Assembly (NCBI GenBank): GCA_035651595.1
Contig: DASRFJ010000267.1
Span: 1-11,532, forward strand
DNA length: 11,532 bases
Source: JAFARZ01 sp035651595
GTDB lineage: Bacteria; Actinomycetota; Actinomycetes; Streptosporangiales; Streptosporangiaceae
Direction of reading: 5' to 3'
In this document: one piece after another, positions 1-7,225 of the stretch
How the letters are laid out: each line of letters opens with the position of its first letter
How positions within the stretch are numbered: the first letter of the stretch is position 1
Position numbers and translations under genes: made by a program
The notes under the pieces: model-generated
What the model was told of the DNA's origin: nothing
The model's database searches: none
Seen by the model: only the letters and a program-made list of their open reading frames with translations

Positions 1-177
1 ACGATGTCGCTGGCGGACGCGGGCATCGACGCCGCGCTGGTGGGCCTGGCGGGCGCGGGCACCGAGGTGGCGGACTTCGAGAAGACGCCGCCGCGGCAGG
101 CCGGCACGATCGTCAAGGACGAGGGCGACGGCGGCGCGAAGGCCGCCGAGTACCTGGCCTCGCGGAAGTTCATCTGA
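1..177 (+). CDS. etfB: Electron transfer flavoprotein beta subunit, C-terminal part
   Basis: This is the last 58 codons of a frame already open at base 1, ending in TGA at 175-177. The translation ends with a P-x-R-x-A-G-x-I-V-K-D-x-G-D-G-G-x-K-A-A-E-Y-L-A pattern and a final SRKFI, as in the C-terminus of EtfB/FixA. EtfB binds AMP and, with EtfA, forms the soluble FAD heterodimer that takes electrons from acyl-CoA and other dehydrogenases. The etfA start lies 10 bases after its stop, so the two are co-transcribed and probably co-translated. The 5' part is outside the window. The identification rests on the short tail plus the etfA neighbour. Confidence 0.9.
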   Translation, partial: TMSLADAGIDAALVGLAGAGTEVADFEKTPPRQAGTIVKDEGDGGAKAAEYLASRKFI

Positions 178-187
178 GGGAGTTCTG

Positions 188-1153
188 ATGCCTGAAGTGC
201 TAGTACTTGCTGAACACGAGCAAGGCGAGGTCAAGAAGGTCACCGCGGAGCTGCTGACGCTCGCGCGCCGGTTCGGCGAGGCGTCGGTCGTGTGGACTGG
301 CGCCGGGTCAGACGAGGGCCAGGCGCGGCTGGCGGAATTCGGCGCGGCGCGGGTGTACGTGGCCGACGACCCGGCGGTGACGGACTTCGTGGTGGCGCCG
401 GTGGCGGCGCTGCTCGCCCAGCTGATCGCGGAGAAGGCGCCGTCGCTGGTGCTGATCGCGGGAACCGGGCAGGGCAAGGAGATCGCCGGCCGGCTCGCGG
501 TGAAGGCGGACTCCGGGGTGCTGACCGACGCGGTCGACCTGGTGCCCGGGCCGTCGGGTGAGCCGGTGGCCGAGCAGTCGGTGTTCGGCGGCTCGACCGT
601 GGTGCATTCCCGGGTAAAGCGCGGCACGCCCATCGTCGCGGTCCGGCCGAACGCGGTGTCTGCGGTGGCTGAGGCGGGTTCTGCCGAACTAGTGCCGGTA
701 TCACTGGACGGGACAGCTGCTTCGGCCGCACGGATCACCGAGCGGGTGGTGGCCGAGCGCGGTGAGCGGCCGGAACTGACCGAGGCGTCGATCGTGGTGT
801 CTGGCGGTCGCGGGACCGGCAGCGCGGAGGGTTTCGGGATCATCGAGCAGCTTGCCGACACGCTCGGCGCGGCGGTCGGCGCGTCCCGCGCGGTCACCGA
901 CGCGGGCTGGTATCCGCACCAGTTCCAGGTCGGCCAGACCGGCAAGACCGTGTCGCCGCAGCTCTACATGGCGATCGGGATTTCCGGCGCGATCCAGCAC
1001 CGGGCCGGCATGCAGACCTCCAAGACGATCATCGCGGTGAACAAGGACCCGGAGGCGCCGATCTTCGAGCTGGCCGACTTCGGCGTGGTGGGCGACCTGT
1101 TCAAGGTGCTGCCGCAGCTGATGGAGGAGATCGGCAAGCGCAAGGATCTGTAA
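188..1153 (+). CDS. etfA: Electron transfer flavoprotein alpha subunit
   Basis: This complete 321-residue protein has the usual EtfA length. The N-terminal half (about 1-185) is the alpha/beta domain that packs against EtfB. The C-terminal half is the FAD domain, with visible signature segments: SGGRG at 205-209, GASRAVTDAGW at 231-241, GQTGKTVSP at 249-257, GISGAIQH at 264-271, NKDPEAPIF at 285-293 and D-x-G-V-V-G-D at 297-303. It holds the FAD that carries electrons from flavin dehydrogenases toward the quinone pool. The ATG at 188 is preceded by GAGGGAG at about 176-182, overlapping the etfB stop, so it is an etfBA operon with a 10-base gap. The cysteine desulfurase ATG lies 32 bases after its stop. 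Nothing looks truncated or unusual. Confidence 0.97.
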   Translation: MPEVLVLAEHEQGEVKKVTAELLTLARRFGEASVVWTGAGSDEGQARLAEFGAARVYVADDPAVTDFVVAPVAALLAQLIAEKAPSLVLIAGTGQGKEIAGRLAVKADSGVLTDAVDLVPGPSGEPVAEQSVFGGSTVVHSRVKRGTPIVAVRPNAVSAVAEAGSAELVPVSLDGTAASAARITERVVAERGERPELTEASIVVSGGRGTGSAEGFGIIEQLADTLGAAVGASRAVTDAGWYPHQFQVGQTGKTVSPQLYMAIGISGAIQHRAGMQTSKTIIAVNKDPEAPIFELADFGVVGDLFKVLPQLMEEIGKRKDL

Positions 1154-1185
1154 CGTGCTTGACGCCCAGTTATGCTGAGGCCGTC

Positions 1186-2349
1186 ATGACAAGTGCTTAT
1201 TTGGACCACGCGGCCACCACGCCGATGCGGCCCGAAGCCATCGCCGCGATGGCGGCCGAACTCGCCGAGCTGGGGAACCCGTCGTCGCTGCATGCCGCGG
1301 GCCGCCGCGCCCGGCGGGTGGTCGAGGAGTCCAGGGAACAGATCGCCGAGGTGTTCGGCGCGCGGCCGAGCGAGGTCGTGTTCACCAGCGGCGGCACGGA
1401 GGCCGACAACCTCGCGGTCAAGGGGCTCTACTGGGCTCGCGCTGGCCGGCGTTTTGTGGTGACGACCTCGGTGGAGCACCACGCGGTGCTTGACTCGGTG
1501 AAGTGGCTGGCGGACGCCGAGGGGGCCGAGGCGGTCTGGCTCGGCGTCGACGAGCTTGGCATGGTCCGCCCGGCGGCGCTGCGTGCCGCGATCTCCCGCG
1601 AGCCGGAACGGATCGCGCTGATCAGCGTCATGTGGGCGAACAACGAGGTCGGCACCATCCAGCCGGTGGCCGAACTGGCCGAGGCAGCCCACGAGCACGG
1701 CATCCCGTTCCACACCGACGCGGTCCAGGCCGCCGCTCAGCTGCCGGTGAACTTCGCCGCCAGCGGGGTGGACGCGATGACCGTGACCGGCCACAAGCTC
1801 GGCGGCCCGGTCGGGGCCGGAGCGCTGATCCTGGCGCGCGGCGTGGACCCGGTGCCCGTGCTGCACGGCGGCGGTCAGGAACGCGACGTCAGGTCCGGCA
1901 CGCTGGACGCGCCCGCGATCCGGGCATTCGCGGTGGCCGCCGCGGCCGCCGCCGCGCAGCGAGCCGAGGAGACCAAGCGCGTCACCGCGCTCCGCGACGA
2001 CCTCATCGGCCGGGTACTCGCCGCCGTCCCTGGCGCGGTGCTGAACGGCGCGCCGCCCGGACCCGACCGGCTGCCCGGCAACGCGAACATCTCGTTCCCC
2101 GGCTGCGAGGGCGACGCCCTGCTCATGCTGCTCGACGCCAAGGGCATCGCCTGCTCCACCGGCTCCGCCTGCACGGCGGGCGTCGCCGAGCCCAGCCACG
2201 TCCTGCTCGCGATGGGCGCCGACGAAGCGCGGAGCCGGGGCTCGCTGCGCTTCACCCTCGGCCACACCTCCACCCGAGACGAGGTAGACGCGCTGGTCGC
2301 CGCCATCCCCGGCGCAGTAGACCGCGCCCGCCGCGCCACCCCCCGCTGA
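1186..2349 (+). CDS. Cysteine desulfurase, NifS/IscS type (class I)
   Basis: This 387-residue PLP enzyme converts cysteine to alanine and leaves a persulfide for transfer. Visible features, counted from the ATG at 1186, are the N-terminal YLDHAATTP, SGGTEADNLA at 68-77, H98-H99 stacking on PLP, D178 and Q181 in TDAVQ, the Schiff-base lysine K204 in TGHKLGG, and the catalytic-loop Cys329 in GSACTAGVAEPSHVL. The short loop with GSAC is typical of class I enzymes. I chose 1186 because GAGG stands at 1177-1180 and the protein begins at the conserved YLDHAATTP; an in-frame TTG at 1159 has no such support. mnmA follows 346 bases later, so tRNA thiolation is a likely use, with Fe-S assembly possible. 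A TATGCT at 1171-1176 could be a -10 element, but this is weak. Confidence 0.95.
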   Translation: MTSAYLDHAATTPMRPEAIAAMAAELAELGNPSSLHAAGRRARRVVEESREQIAEVFGARPSEVVFTSGGTEADNLAVKGLYWARAGRRFVVTTSVEHHAVLDSVKWLADAEGAEAVWLGVDELGMVRPAALRAAISREPERIALISVMWANNEVGTIQPVAELAEAAHEHGIPFHTDAVQAAAQLPVNFAASGVDAMTVTGHKLGGPVGAGALILARGVDPVPVLHGGGQERDVRSGTLDAPAIRAFAVAAAAAAAQRAEETKRVTALRDDLIGRVLAAVPGAVLNGAPPGPDRLPGNANISFPGCEGDALLMLLDAKGIACSTGSACTAGVAEPSHVLLAMGADEARSRGSLRFTLGHTSTRDEVDALVAAIPGAVDRARRATPR

Positions 2350-2410
2350 CAACCGCCCAGCTGACAACCGCCCCGCCCCAGCCGATCCGCCCGCCCTCGC
2401 CGATCCGCCC
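2345..2410 (+). repeat. Short direct repeats at the desulfurase 3' end
   Basis: A 14-base unit GCTGACAACCGCCC occurs at 2345-2358 and again at 2360-2373; the first copy contains the TGA stop of the desulfurase. Just downstream GCCGATCCGCCC occurs at 2381-2392 and 2399-2410. These look like small replication-slippage duplications in untranslated DNA. The rest of 2411-2486 is C-rich and shows no gene. Confidence 0.7.
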
Positions 2411-2482
2411 CGCCCCGCGCGCCCGCCTCAACCGGACATTTGCCACTAACGGCACAATTCCCCCCGCCTTGCACGCCAGACA

Positions 2483-2541
2483 GATCATTGCGGACAGTTA
2501 CCCCCCCGATTCGGTAGGGTAAGTGTCCGCAATCATTTTCG
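2483..2541. repeat. Palindromic element, copy 1 (desulfurase-mnmA gap)
   Basis: A 17-base arm at 2487-2503 (ATTGCGGACAGTTACCC) faces its reverse complement at 2517-2533 with one mismatch and a 13-base loop. The 47-base core matches the core of the element at 3900-3946 at 42 of 47 positions when that copy is read on the other strand, and flanking GATC and ATTTTCG/AATTTCG also match in that orientation. There is no T-run, so it is not a classical terminator, although such a hairpin could stop or stabilise transcripts. A dispersed repeat of REP or MITE type is the other reading. It lies 138 bases after the desulfurase stop and about 160 before mnmA. Confidence 0.85.
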
Positions 2542-2683
2542 GGCTTGCCTAGCGGGCCGGCGCGGGCTGCGGCGGGGCTCGGGCGTATCACGAAAAAGCC
2601 GGCTATTTGCGGCGGTCGGCGCAGCGGCTGCCCGGGACATGGTGGACCGAGTGGTCGTCGGCAGGGAACCTCGGCGGGCCGCA

Positions 2684-2695
2684 TAGGCTTGGGGA
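2684..2695 (+). promoter_or_regulatory. Possible -10 element for a leaderless mnmA transcript
   Basis: TAGGCT at 2684-2689 fits the actinobacterial TAnnnT -10 consensus and ends six bases before the GTG at 2696, the distance expected if transcription starts at the start codon. No good -35 is visible. Alternatively, GGGGAG at 2691-2696 serves as a ribosome binding site for a TTG start at 2705, which would also give a family-like N-terminus. Confidence 0.35.
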
Positions 2696-3799
2696 GTGAG
2701 CGGATTGCGGGTACTGGCGGCGATGTCGGGCGGCGTGGACTCCGCGACGGCCGCCGCGAGGGCGGTCGCGGCGGGTCATGAGGTGACCGGCGTCCATCTC
2801 GCGCTGTCCGCCAACCCGTCCTCGTACCGGAGCGGAGCCCGGGGGTGCTGCACGCTCGAGGACGCCAGGGATGCCCGGCGCGCCGCGGACGTGCTCGGGA
2901 TCCCCTTCTATGTCTGGGATATGGCCGAGCGGTTCCGGCACGATGTGGTGGACGACTTCGTCGCCGAATACGCGGCGGGCCGCACCCCGAATCCCTGCCT
3001 GCGCTGCAACGAGAAGATCAAGTTCGCGGCCGTCCTCGACCGCGCGCTCGCGCTCGGTTTCGACGCGGTGTGCACCGGCCACTACGCGGTGATCGCGGAC
3101 GGGAAGTTGCGGCGGGCGGTGGACGCGGGCAAGGACCAGTCCTATGTTCTCGCCGTGCTCACCGGCGAGCAGATCAGCCACGCCATGTTCCCGCTCGGCG
3201 ACACGCCCAAGGCGCAGGTCCGCGCGGAGGCGGCGCGGCGCGGGCTGCTGGTCGCGGACAAGCCGGACAGCCACGACGTGTGCTTCGTGGCAGATGGTGA
3301 CACCAGGGGCTTCCTGGCCAAGCAGCTGGGCACGGCACCGGGACCTATCGTGGACCGGGAAGGGATAGTGCTGGGCGAGCACGACGGTACGTTCGGGTTC
3401 ACCGTGGGCCAGCGCAAGGGGCTGCGGCTCGGCACCCCGGCCGCCGACGGGCGCCCGCGCTATGTGCTCGGCATCGAACCGGTGACGAGAACCGTCACGG
3501 TGGGTCCGGCCGAGGAACTGGACGTCACCGAGATCACCGGCATCCGTCCGGTGTGGACCGGCTGCGCTCCGCCAGACCCGGACGACGGGCCGCTGCACTG
3601 CCTCGTGCAGCTGAGCGCGCACGGCAAGCCGCTCCCCGGCACCGCCTGGCCGGCTGGCGACGAGTTGCGAGTACGTCTCGCCGCGCCGGCTCGCGGCGTG
3701 GCGAATGGCCAGGCCGCGGTGCTGTATGACGGCGACCTTGTGCTGGGCAGCGCCACCATCGCGGCAACTTCCGCTCCCGTGTCAGCCTCCGTCCGCTAG
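2696..3799 (+). CDS. mnmA: tRNA-specific 2-thiouridylase MnmA
   Basis: MnmA (TrmU) activates U34 of Lys, Glu and Gln tRNAs with ATP and inserts sulfur from a persulfide relay to give 2-thiouridine. The 367-residue translation shows the PP-loop SGGVDS at 11-16, an actinobacterial GCCTLEDARDA at 50-60, the first catalytic Cys101 in TPNPCLRCN, TGHYA at 128-132, the second catalytic Cys196 in HDVCFV and GQRKGL at 239-243, followed by the usual C-terminal beta domains. The start is GTG 2696 (possible leaderless start) or TTG 2705 (eight bases after GGGGAG); both leave all motifs intact. The upstream desulfurase is the likely sulfur donor. The gene is bracketed by two copies of a palindromic element. 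Confidence 0.95.
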   Translation: MSGLRVLAAMSGGVDSATAAARAVAAGHEVTGVHLALSANPSSYRSGARGCCTLEDARDARRAADVLGIPFYVWDMAERFRHDVVDDFVAEYAAGRTPNPCLRCNEKIKFAAVLDRALALGFDAVCTGHYAVIADGKLRRAVDAGKDQSYVLAVLTGEQISHAMFPLGDTPKAQVRAEAARRGLLVADKPDSHDVCFVADGDTRGFLAKQLGTAPGPIVDREGIVLGEHDGTFGFTVGQRKGLRLGTPAADGRPRYVLGIEPVTRTVTVGPAEELDVTEITGIRPVWTGCAPPDPDDGPLHCLVQLSAHGKPLPGTAWPAGDELRVRLAAPARGVANGQAAVLYDGDLVLGSATIAATSAPVSASVR

Positions 3800-3892
3800 C
3801 GGGCCGATTGGGGACCGTAAAGCCCCTCTGGCTTCGCGCGCATGTCGTCCAAGTTGCCCGTTCGGCGGTAACCCTTGCTTCGCTAGGAGGTA

Positions 3893-3950
3893 CGAAATTA
3901 TTGCGGACACTTACCCTCCCAATCCGGGGGGGTAAGTGTCCGCAATGATC
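3893..3950. repeat. Palindromic element, copy 2 (between mnmA and oxygenase 3' ends)
   Basis: Arms at 3900-3920 and 3926-3946 pair over 21 bases with a single T-G wobble and a five-base loop, AATCC. The outer 17 bases (ATTGCGGACACTTACCC and its complement) are a perfect inverted repeat. The core is the same length (47 bases) as copy 1 and appears to lie in the opposite orientation, judged by the flanking GATC on its right. It sits between the convergent ends of mnmA (3799) and the oxygenase gene (4030), so a bidirectional terminator role is plausible, although there is no T-run. The remaining gap sequence 3800-3892 and 3951-4029 shows no gene. Confidence 0.88.
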
Positions 3951-4029
3951 TGGCGCCCCTAACGGCGCGCCCGGAATGGTGCTAAATGTTCGATATGAGA
4001 TATGAGGGCGCGAGCAGCGCAGCCAGGGC

Positions 4030-4680
4030 CTAGTCCGCCCCGTACAGGTGCCGGTTGAGTTCGGCCGGGCGGGTCGATTCCGGGAAAGAGGCAGTGTAGA
4101 AGTTCATGACCGCGACGATCCGCACGTCTGACTCCACCGCGAGCGGCCGCGCGTAGTGCGGGTGCTGCCGGGCGTCGAAGAAGATCAGGTGCCCGGCGTG
4201 CGGCCGGATCACCGAGCAGGACCGCTCGACGGATTCGATGTCGGCGGCGGCCGGATCGTGCGCCACGACCAGCTCGCCGCCGGCGCCCGCCGGGTGGTCG
4301 GTGCAGAACAGCAAGCCGGTCAGCGGATTCGAGTCGACGTGACACTCGAACCGCATTGACGTGCCCCGCTGGATGTTGAGCACGACCCCGTACCGGTCGT
4401 CGCGGGCCGGCATCACCAGCTCCGCGCACGCCTCCTGGGCCAAAGCCAGGAAATCGCCGCGGTAGGACCGGTGCAGCCAGGGCAGGATTGACCGCACCTG
4501 GTTCGCGTGCACCCGCCCGCGGGATATGTGCGGCACGTGGGCCGCCTCGCGGGACAAGATCGGCGTACGCGGAAATTTGCGGAAATCGGCGCTTATGACC
4601 GTCCCGGCGACGTCTTGCTGCCATTGCCGGGGAAGCAGGTCGGTCACGTCAAACGTCGTCCAGTGGAATCTCGGCGGCAT
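4030..4680 (-). CDS. 2-oxoglutarate/Fe(II)-dependent oxygenase
   Basis: This 216-residue protein (from the ATG at 4680) carries the double-stranded beta-helix signature of the prolyl-4-hydroxylase-like superfamily. Visible are H114-x-D116 in CHVDSN, GGEL at 134-137, a PHAGHLIFFD segment at 160-169, a distal iron ligand H175 in HPHYARP, and R187 in SDVRIVAV, suited to bind 2-oxoglutarate. Such enzymes hydroxylate, or less often desaturate or cyclise, peptides and small molecules. The substrate cannot be read from the sequence. The open frame extends to a TTG at 4776, nine bases after the stop of the 21-codon ORF, but the added residues look non-coding. No clear ribosome binding site precedes 4680, so the start is uncertain. 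Its neighbours suggest the short peptide as a possible substrate. Confidence 0.83.
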   Translation of the reverse strand: MPPRFHWTTFDVTDLLPRQWQQDVAGTVISADFRKFPRTPILSREAAHVPHISRGRVHANQVRSILPWLHRSYRGDFLALAQEACAELVMPARDDRYGVVLNIQRGTSMRFECHVDSNPLTGLLFCTDHPAGAGGELVVAHDPAAADIESVERSCSVIRPHAGHLIFFDARQHPHYARPLAVESDVRIVAVMNFYTASFPESTRPAELNRHLYGAD

Positions 4681-4785
4681 GGGGAATTGCCATCGCAATA
4701 GCTGGGAGGAGGGCTGAACGCAACGACAACGCGAGGGCCGCTGCCGCTGCCCAAGCGTTGCCGTCGGATCGTGCAAGTCGGCTGG

Positions 4786-4851
4786 CTACCAGCGGGGGTC
4801 CCAATGCTCGTAGCGATACTGCATGGATGGCCGACCGTGACGCTTGGCCAT
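4786..4851 (-). CDS. 21-residue peptide, candidate RiPP precursor
   Basis: AGGAGG at 4856-4861 (on the - strand) stands four bases before an ATG at 4851, one of the strongest ribosome binding sites in the window. The frame runs 21 codons to TAG at 4786-4788. The peptide starts MAKRHGRPS and ends MQYRYEHWDPRW: Arg-rich, with two Tyr and two Trp in the last ten residues, a C-terminal Trp and no Cys. Third codon positions are mostly G or C, as in real genes here. It lies between an MFS exporter (upstream) and an oxygenase (downstream) on the same strand. I know no family for it. By analogy with very short precursors such as the biarylitide pentapeptides it may be modified on its aromatic or Pro/Asp residues. 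A regulatory leader peptide controlling the oxygenase is the alternative. Confidence 0.6.
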   Translation of the reverse strand: MAKRHGRPSMQYRYEHWDPRW

Positions 4852-4929
4852 GTGTCCTCCTGCTCAGGCGTCTGACGGGTCGCCCCGTACCCCTCGCTGG
4901 GACGTGGTCGGGGTGAGGCTCGCCGTCCC

Positions 4930-4965
4930 TGCTACCGATTATGCGTTATAAAGGCGTTATCGGCC
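4930..4965 (-). promoter_or_regulatory. AT-rich promoter-like block with heptamer repeats
   Basis: In the gap between the MFS gene and the 21-codon ORF, the + strand reads GCGTTAT at 4943-4949 and 4954-4960, separated by AAAG, giving an 11-base period. On the - strand this is followed at once by CATAAT, a fair -10 element, about 90 bases upstream of the peptide ATG. Heptamer direct repeats with four-base spacers are the known layout of SARP activator sites, but these are normally about eight bases from the -10 and the heptamer here differs. No SARP gene is in the window. Confidence 0.4.
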
Positions 4966-4994
4966 ATGCCTCATTTCCTGGCAGTATGCCGGCC

Positions 4995-6305
4995 TCAAGT
5001 CGCGGGTCCTGGCTGGGGAACCGCCCCTGGCCGGGGATAGCGCTCTACCAGCCATCGTGTCGCGGGCGGGTAGGTCAGCACGAGGAACGGGATCAAGGCC
5101 GGCAGCGCCAGCAGCACCCCGGTCCACCGGACGCCCAGCGTCGTCGCGAGGAATCCGTCGGTCAGCGACGCCAGCGGCTTACTGCCCGCCCAGGCGATCG
5201 CCCAGATGGCCATCACGCTGGCCTCGTTCACCACGCCGGCTTCCTTGGCGAGCAGGGTACGCGTCGCGGAGTTGCCCAGCAGGCAGGTGATGCCGGCCGC
5301 GAACGCGGCCACGATGCTGATCCACAACCGGGGCGCCAGCACGAACAAGATCATGCAGCCGCTGAGGGATGCCAGCGTCGCGGCGGCGAGCCTGATCGAC
5401 GGCTCCTGCTTGGTCGGCAGCAGCGAACCCACCACGCTGCCGGCGCCCAGCGCGGCGAGGAACACGCCTGACCAGCTGGCGGACACGTTGAAGACATGGC
5501 CGGCCAGCGCGGGCCCGAGCACGAGCACCGGATCCGCGGCCACGGTAACCGTCACGACCATCAGCAAGACGATGACGATCCGGCGCTTCGCGGCCGCGAC
5601 GCGGAATCCGTCCAGCACCCGGGACCGCCGTTCTGGCTCGTGCGCGCCCTTCCCGGAGAACAGCAGGACGGTGGTGAAGACCAGGAACGAAACCGCGTTC
5701 AGCGCGAACGCGTAGCCGAAGCCCAGGGCGGCGATGATCGCGACGCTCAGCGGTGGCGCGAGCGCCCTGCCCAGGTTGTACGAGACCGAGTCCATCGCGA
5801 AGGCCGCCCGGGTCTTCTCCGCCGGGACGAGCCGCCGCACCGTGACGTTCCTGGCCGGCAGCGCGAACGTGAAGGCCAGCCCGATCACGATGGCGCCCGC
5901 CATCAGCCAGGATTCGTTGATCTGCCTGGTGAACACCAGGTAGGCCATCGTCCCGGCGATCAGGGCCGAGACGAACTCGGTGAGCAGCAGCGTCTTCCTG
6001 CCGCCGAACCGGTCCGCCATCACGCCGGCCCACGGGCCGAGGACGAGCGGGCTGGTGAACTGGGCGCAGGTCACCAGCGCGACGGTCAGGACCGAATGCG
6101 TGAGCCGGTAGGCGAGCAGGACCTGGGCGGTGTTCTGCACCCAGGTGCCGGCGTCAGAGCTGGCGCAGCCGACGAAATACCAGCGGAACCTGGGGACCTT
6201 CAGCGCTCCCCAGGGCGATTTTCGCGATAGCCCGCCCGGCGTCAGGCCGAAGTACTCATACGTCCGCGAGCGGACGCTCTGGGCGGGAGAGGAAGAAAAC
6301 GCCAC
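4995..6305 (-). CDS. MFS transporter, EntS/MFS_3-like exporter
   Basis: This integral membrane protein of about 436 residues has 10-12 hydrophobic segments, consistent with the MFS fold. The motif between helices 2 and 3 is visible as GVMADRFGGRK. The sequence resembles the EntS / macrolide-efflux branch (MFS_3) of drug:H+ antiporters, which export siderophores, peptides or antibiotics. I prefer GTG at 6305 because AAGGA stands seven bases upstream; the frame extends to a GTG at 6353 with no ribosome binding site. Either way there is a hydrophilic N-terminal stretch of roughly 40 or more residues before the first helix. It is followed on the same strand by the 21-codon ORF and the oxygenase, and preceded by a GntR regulator, which suggests export or self-protection for a product made there. 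Confidence 0.85.
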   Translation of the reverse strand: MAFSSSPAQSVRSRTYEYFGLTPGGLSRKSPWGALKVPRFRWYFVGCASSDAGTWVQNTAQVLLAYRLTHSVLTVALVTCAQFTSPLVLGPWAGVMADRFGGRKTLLLTEFVSALIAGTMAYLVFTRQINESWLMAGAIVIGLAFTFALPARNVTVRRLVPAEKTRAAFAMDSVSYNLGRALAPPLSVAIIAALGFGYAFALNAVSFLVFTTVLLFSGKGAHEPERRSRVLDGFRVAAAKRRIVIVLLMVVTVTVAADPVLVLGPALAGHVFNVSASWSGVFLAALGAGSVVGSLLPTKQEPSIRLAAATLASLSGCMILFVLAPRLWISIVAAFAAGITCLLGNSATRTLLAKEAGVVNEASVMAIWAIAWAGSKPLASLTDGFLATTLGVRWTGVLLALPALIPFLVLTYPPATRWLVERYPRPGAVPQPGPAT

Positions 6306-6430
6306 GATGTGGTCCTTGGTAGCCGGATCACCATTGATACGGAACGTGGGCACGGGATTGCGAGGCTGCGGCCGAGGTTCGAGCCGGGGTGCTTGTGGCG
6401 TCAGCCCGGTGGCTGCTGGTCAGCTGCTGT

Positions 6431-7225
6431 TCAGCTTTGTGACACGTCGATGTCGTACTGGGCCGCCGGGACGATCCCGACGTCGACGATGAACTGGTTC
6501 CGGTCGGCGGGAAACACGGTTACCGTCACCCGCAGCGGCGTCTTGTTCTGGTCGAAGGCCGTGCGGAACGTTTCGAAGACCGTGGCATCGTGCGGTATTC
6601 GGAAGAAACCCTGTTCTTGGGAGTTCGGGGTGCGGGCGGTGATCCAGTCCCGGTAGCCGACTTGCTTGATGCCCATCGTGTCGCCGAGGTACTGGACCAC
6701 TCCATCGGCCATGTTCTCCGCCATCAGGAGCTTGGTCGCCCCGCCGTTCGTGACGAAGTGCATCGGGTAGAAGGACGTCTGAAGCGACCACGGCGTGTCG
6801 TCGATGAACCGCTCCTCGTGCCTGCTGACCACCTGGTCGGTCGGGGCGATCCGCAGCCGCCGGGCGACTTCGGCGGGCGGCACCTGGATTTCCACCCGGG
6901 GTGTGGTGGCCCGGGGTCTGCGGTGCTTCTCACTGACCTCCGACAAGAACCTGGTGCCCTCGCCGGCGCTGCTTTGCGGGTCGCCGGTCAGCGTGGTGAC
7001 GAACGGGTCGATCTTGTGCACCACGAACGTGCCCTGACCCGGCTTGGTCTCGACGACACCAAGGCTGGTCAGCCGCTTGATGGCATCTCGGATGGTGTTC
7101 CGCGACGCCTCATACTGATCCCGCAGTTCCAGCTCGGTCGGAAGCTGGGCACCGGGGGCCAGCTCACCAGTTTCTATCTTTCTACGCAGATCGTCGGCGA
7201 TCTGGTGGTACATCGGCTGGGCCAT
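6431..7225 (-). CDS. GntR-family regulator with UTRA domain (HutC type), copy 1
   Basis: This 264-residue protein starts at ATG 7225, four bases after GGGAGG at 7230-7235; an ORF extension to 7246 is unsupported. Residues 5-70 form the GntR winged helix, with LPTELELRDQYEASRNTIRDA around the recognition helix and GQGTFVV at the wing. Residues from about 100 onward form a UTRA effector domain as in HutC/FarR-type regulators, ending in a PADRNQF segment. It binds DNA as a dimer and should respond to a small ligand, unknown here. It is a clear paralog of the regulator at 7773-8597. It diverges from a membrane microprotein gene and reads toward the MFS gene 125 bases downstream, so both sides are candidate targets. 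Confidence 0.93.
   Translation of the reverse strand: MAQPMYHQIADDLRRKIETGELAPGAQLPTELELRDQYEASRNTIRDAIKRLTSLGVVETKPGQGTFVVHKIDPFVTTLTGDPQSSAGEGTRFLSEVSEKHRRPRATTPRVEIQVPPAEVARRLRIAPTDQVVSRHEERFIDDTPWSLQTSFYPMHFVTNGGATKLLMAENMADGVVQYLGDTMGIKQVGYRDWITARTPNSQEQGFFRIPHDATVFETFRTAFDQNKTPLRVTVTVFPADRNQFIVDVGIVPAAQYDIDVSQS

Noticed and set aside
964..2367. 467-codon open frame on the - strand
   Set aside because: It is antisense to the desulfurase and the etfA end. Composition follows the opposite codon phase of a GC-rich gene, and there is no recognisable domain.
1503..2522. 339-codon + strand frame
   Set aside because: It overlaps the desulfurase in another phase; very Arg/Pro-rich translation without motifs.
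2487..3946. The repeated palindromes as a CRISPR remnant or recombinase site
   Set aside because: There are only two copies 1.4 kb apart with mnmA between, no spacers, no cas genes and no integrase or transposase in the window.
4681..4776. N-terminal extension of the oxygenase to TTG 4776
   Set aside because: Arg/Gln/Cys-rich residues unlike the family and no ribosome binding site. It cannot be fully excluded, since 4680 also lacks one.
5496..6230. 244-codon + strand frame opposite the MFS gene
   Set aside because: It is a shadow of the MFS coding sequence, with highly charged low-complexity translation.
6354..6430. Possible second short peptide or terminator between regulator 1 and the MFS gene
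   Set aside because: No ribosome binding site followed by a short frame and no convincing hairpin was found.
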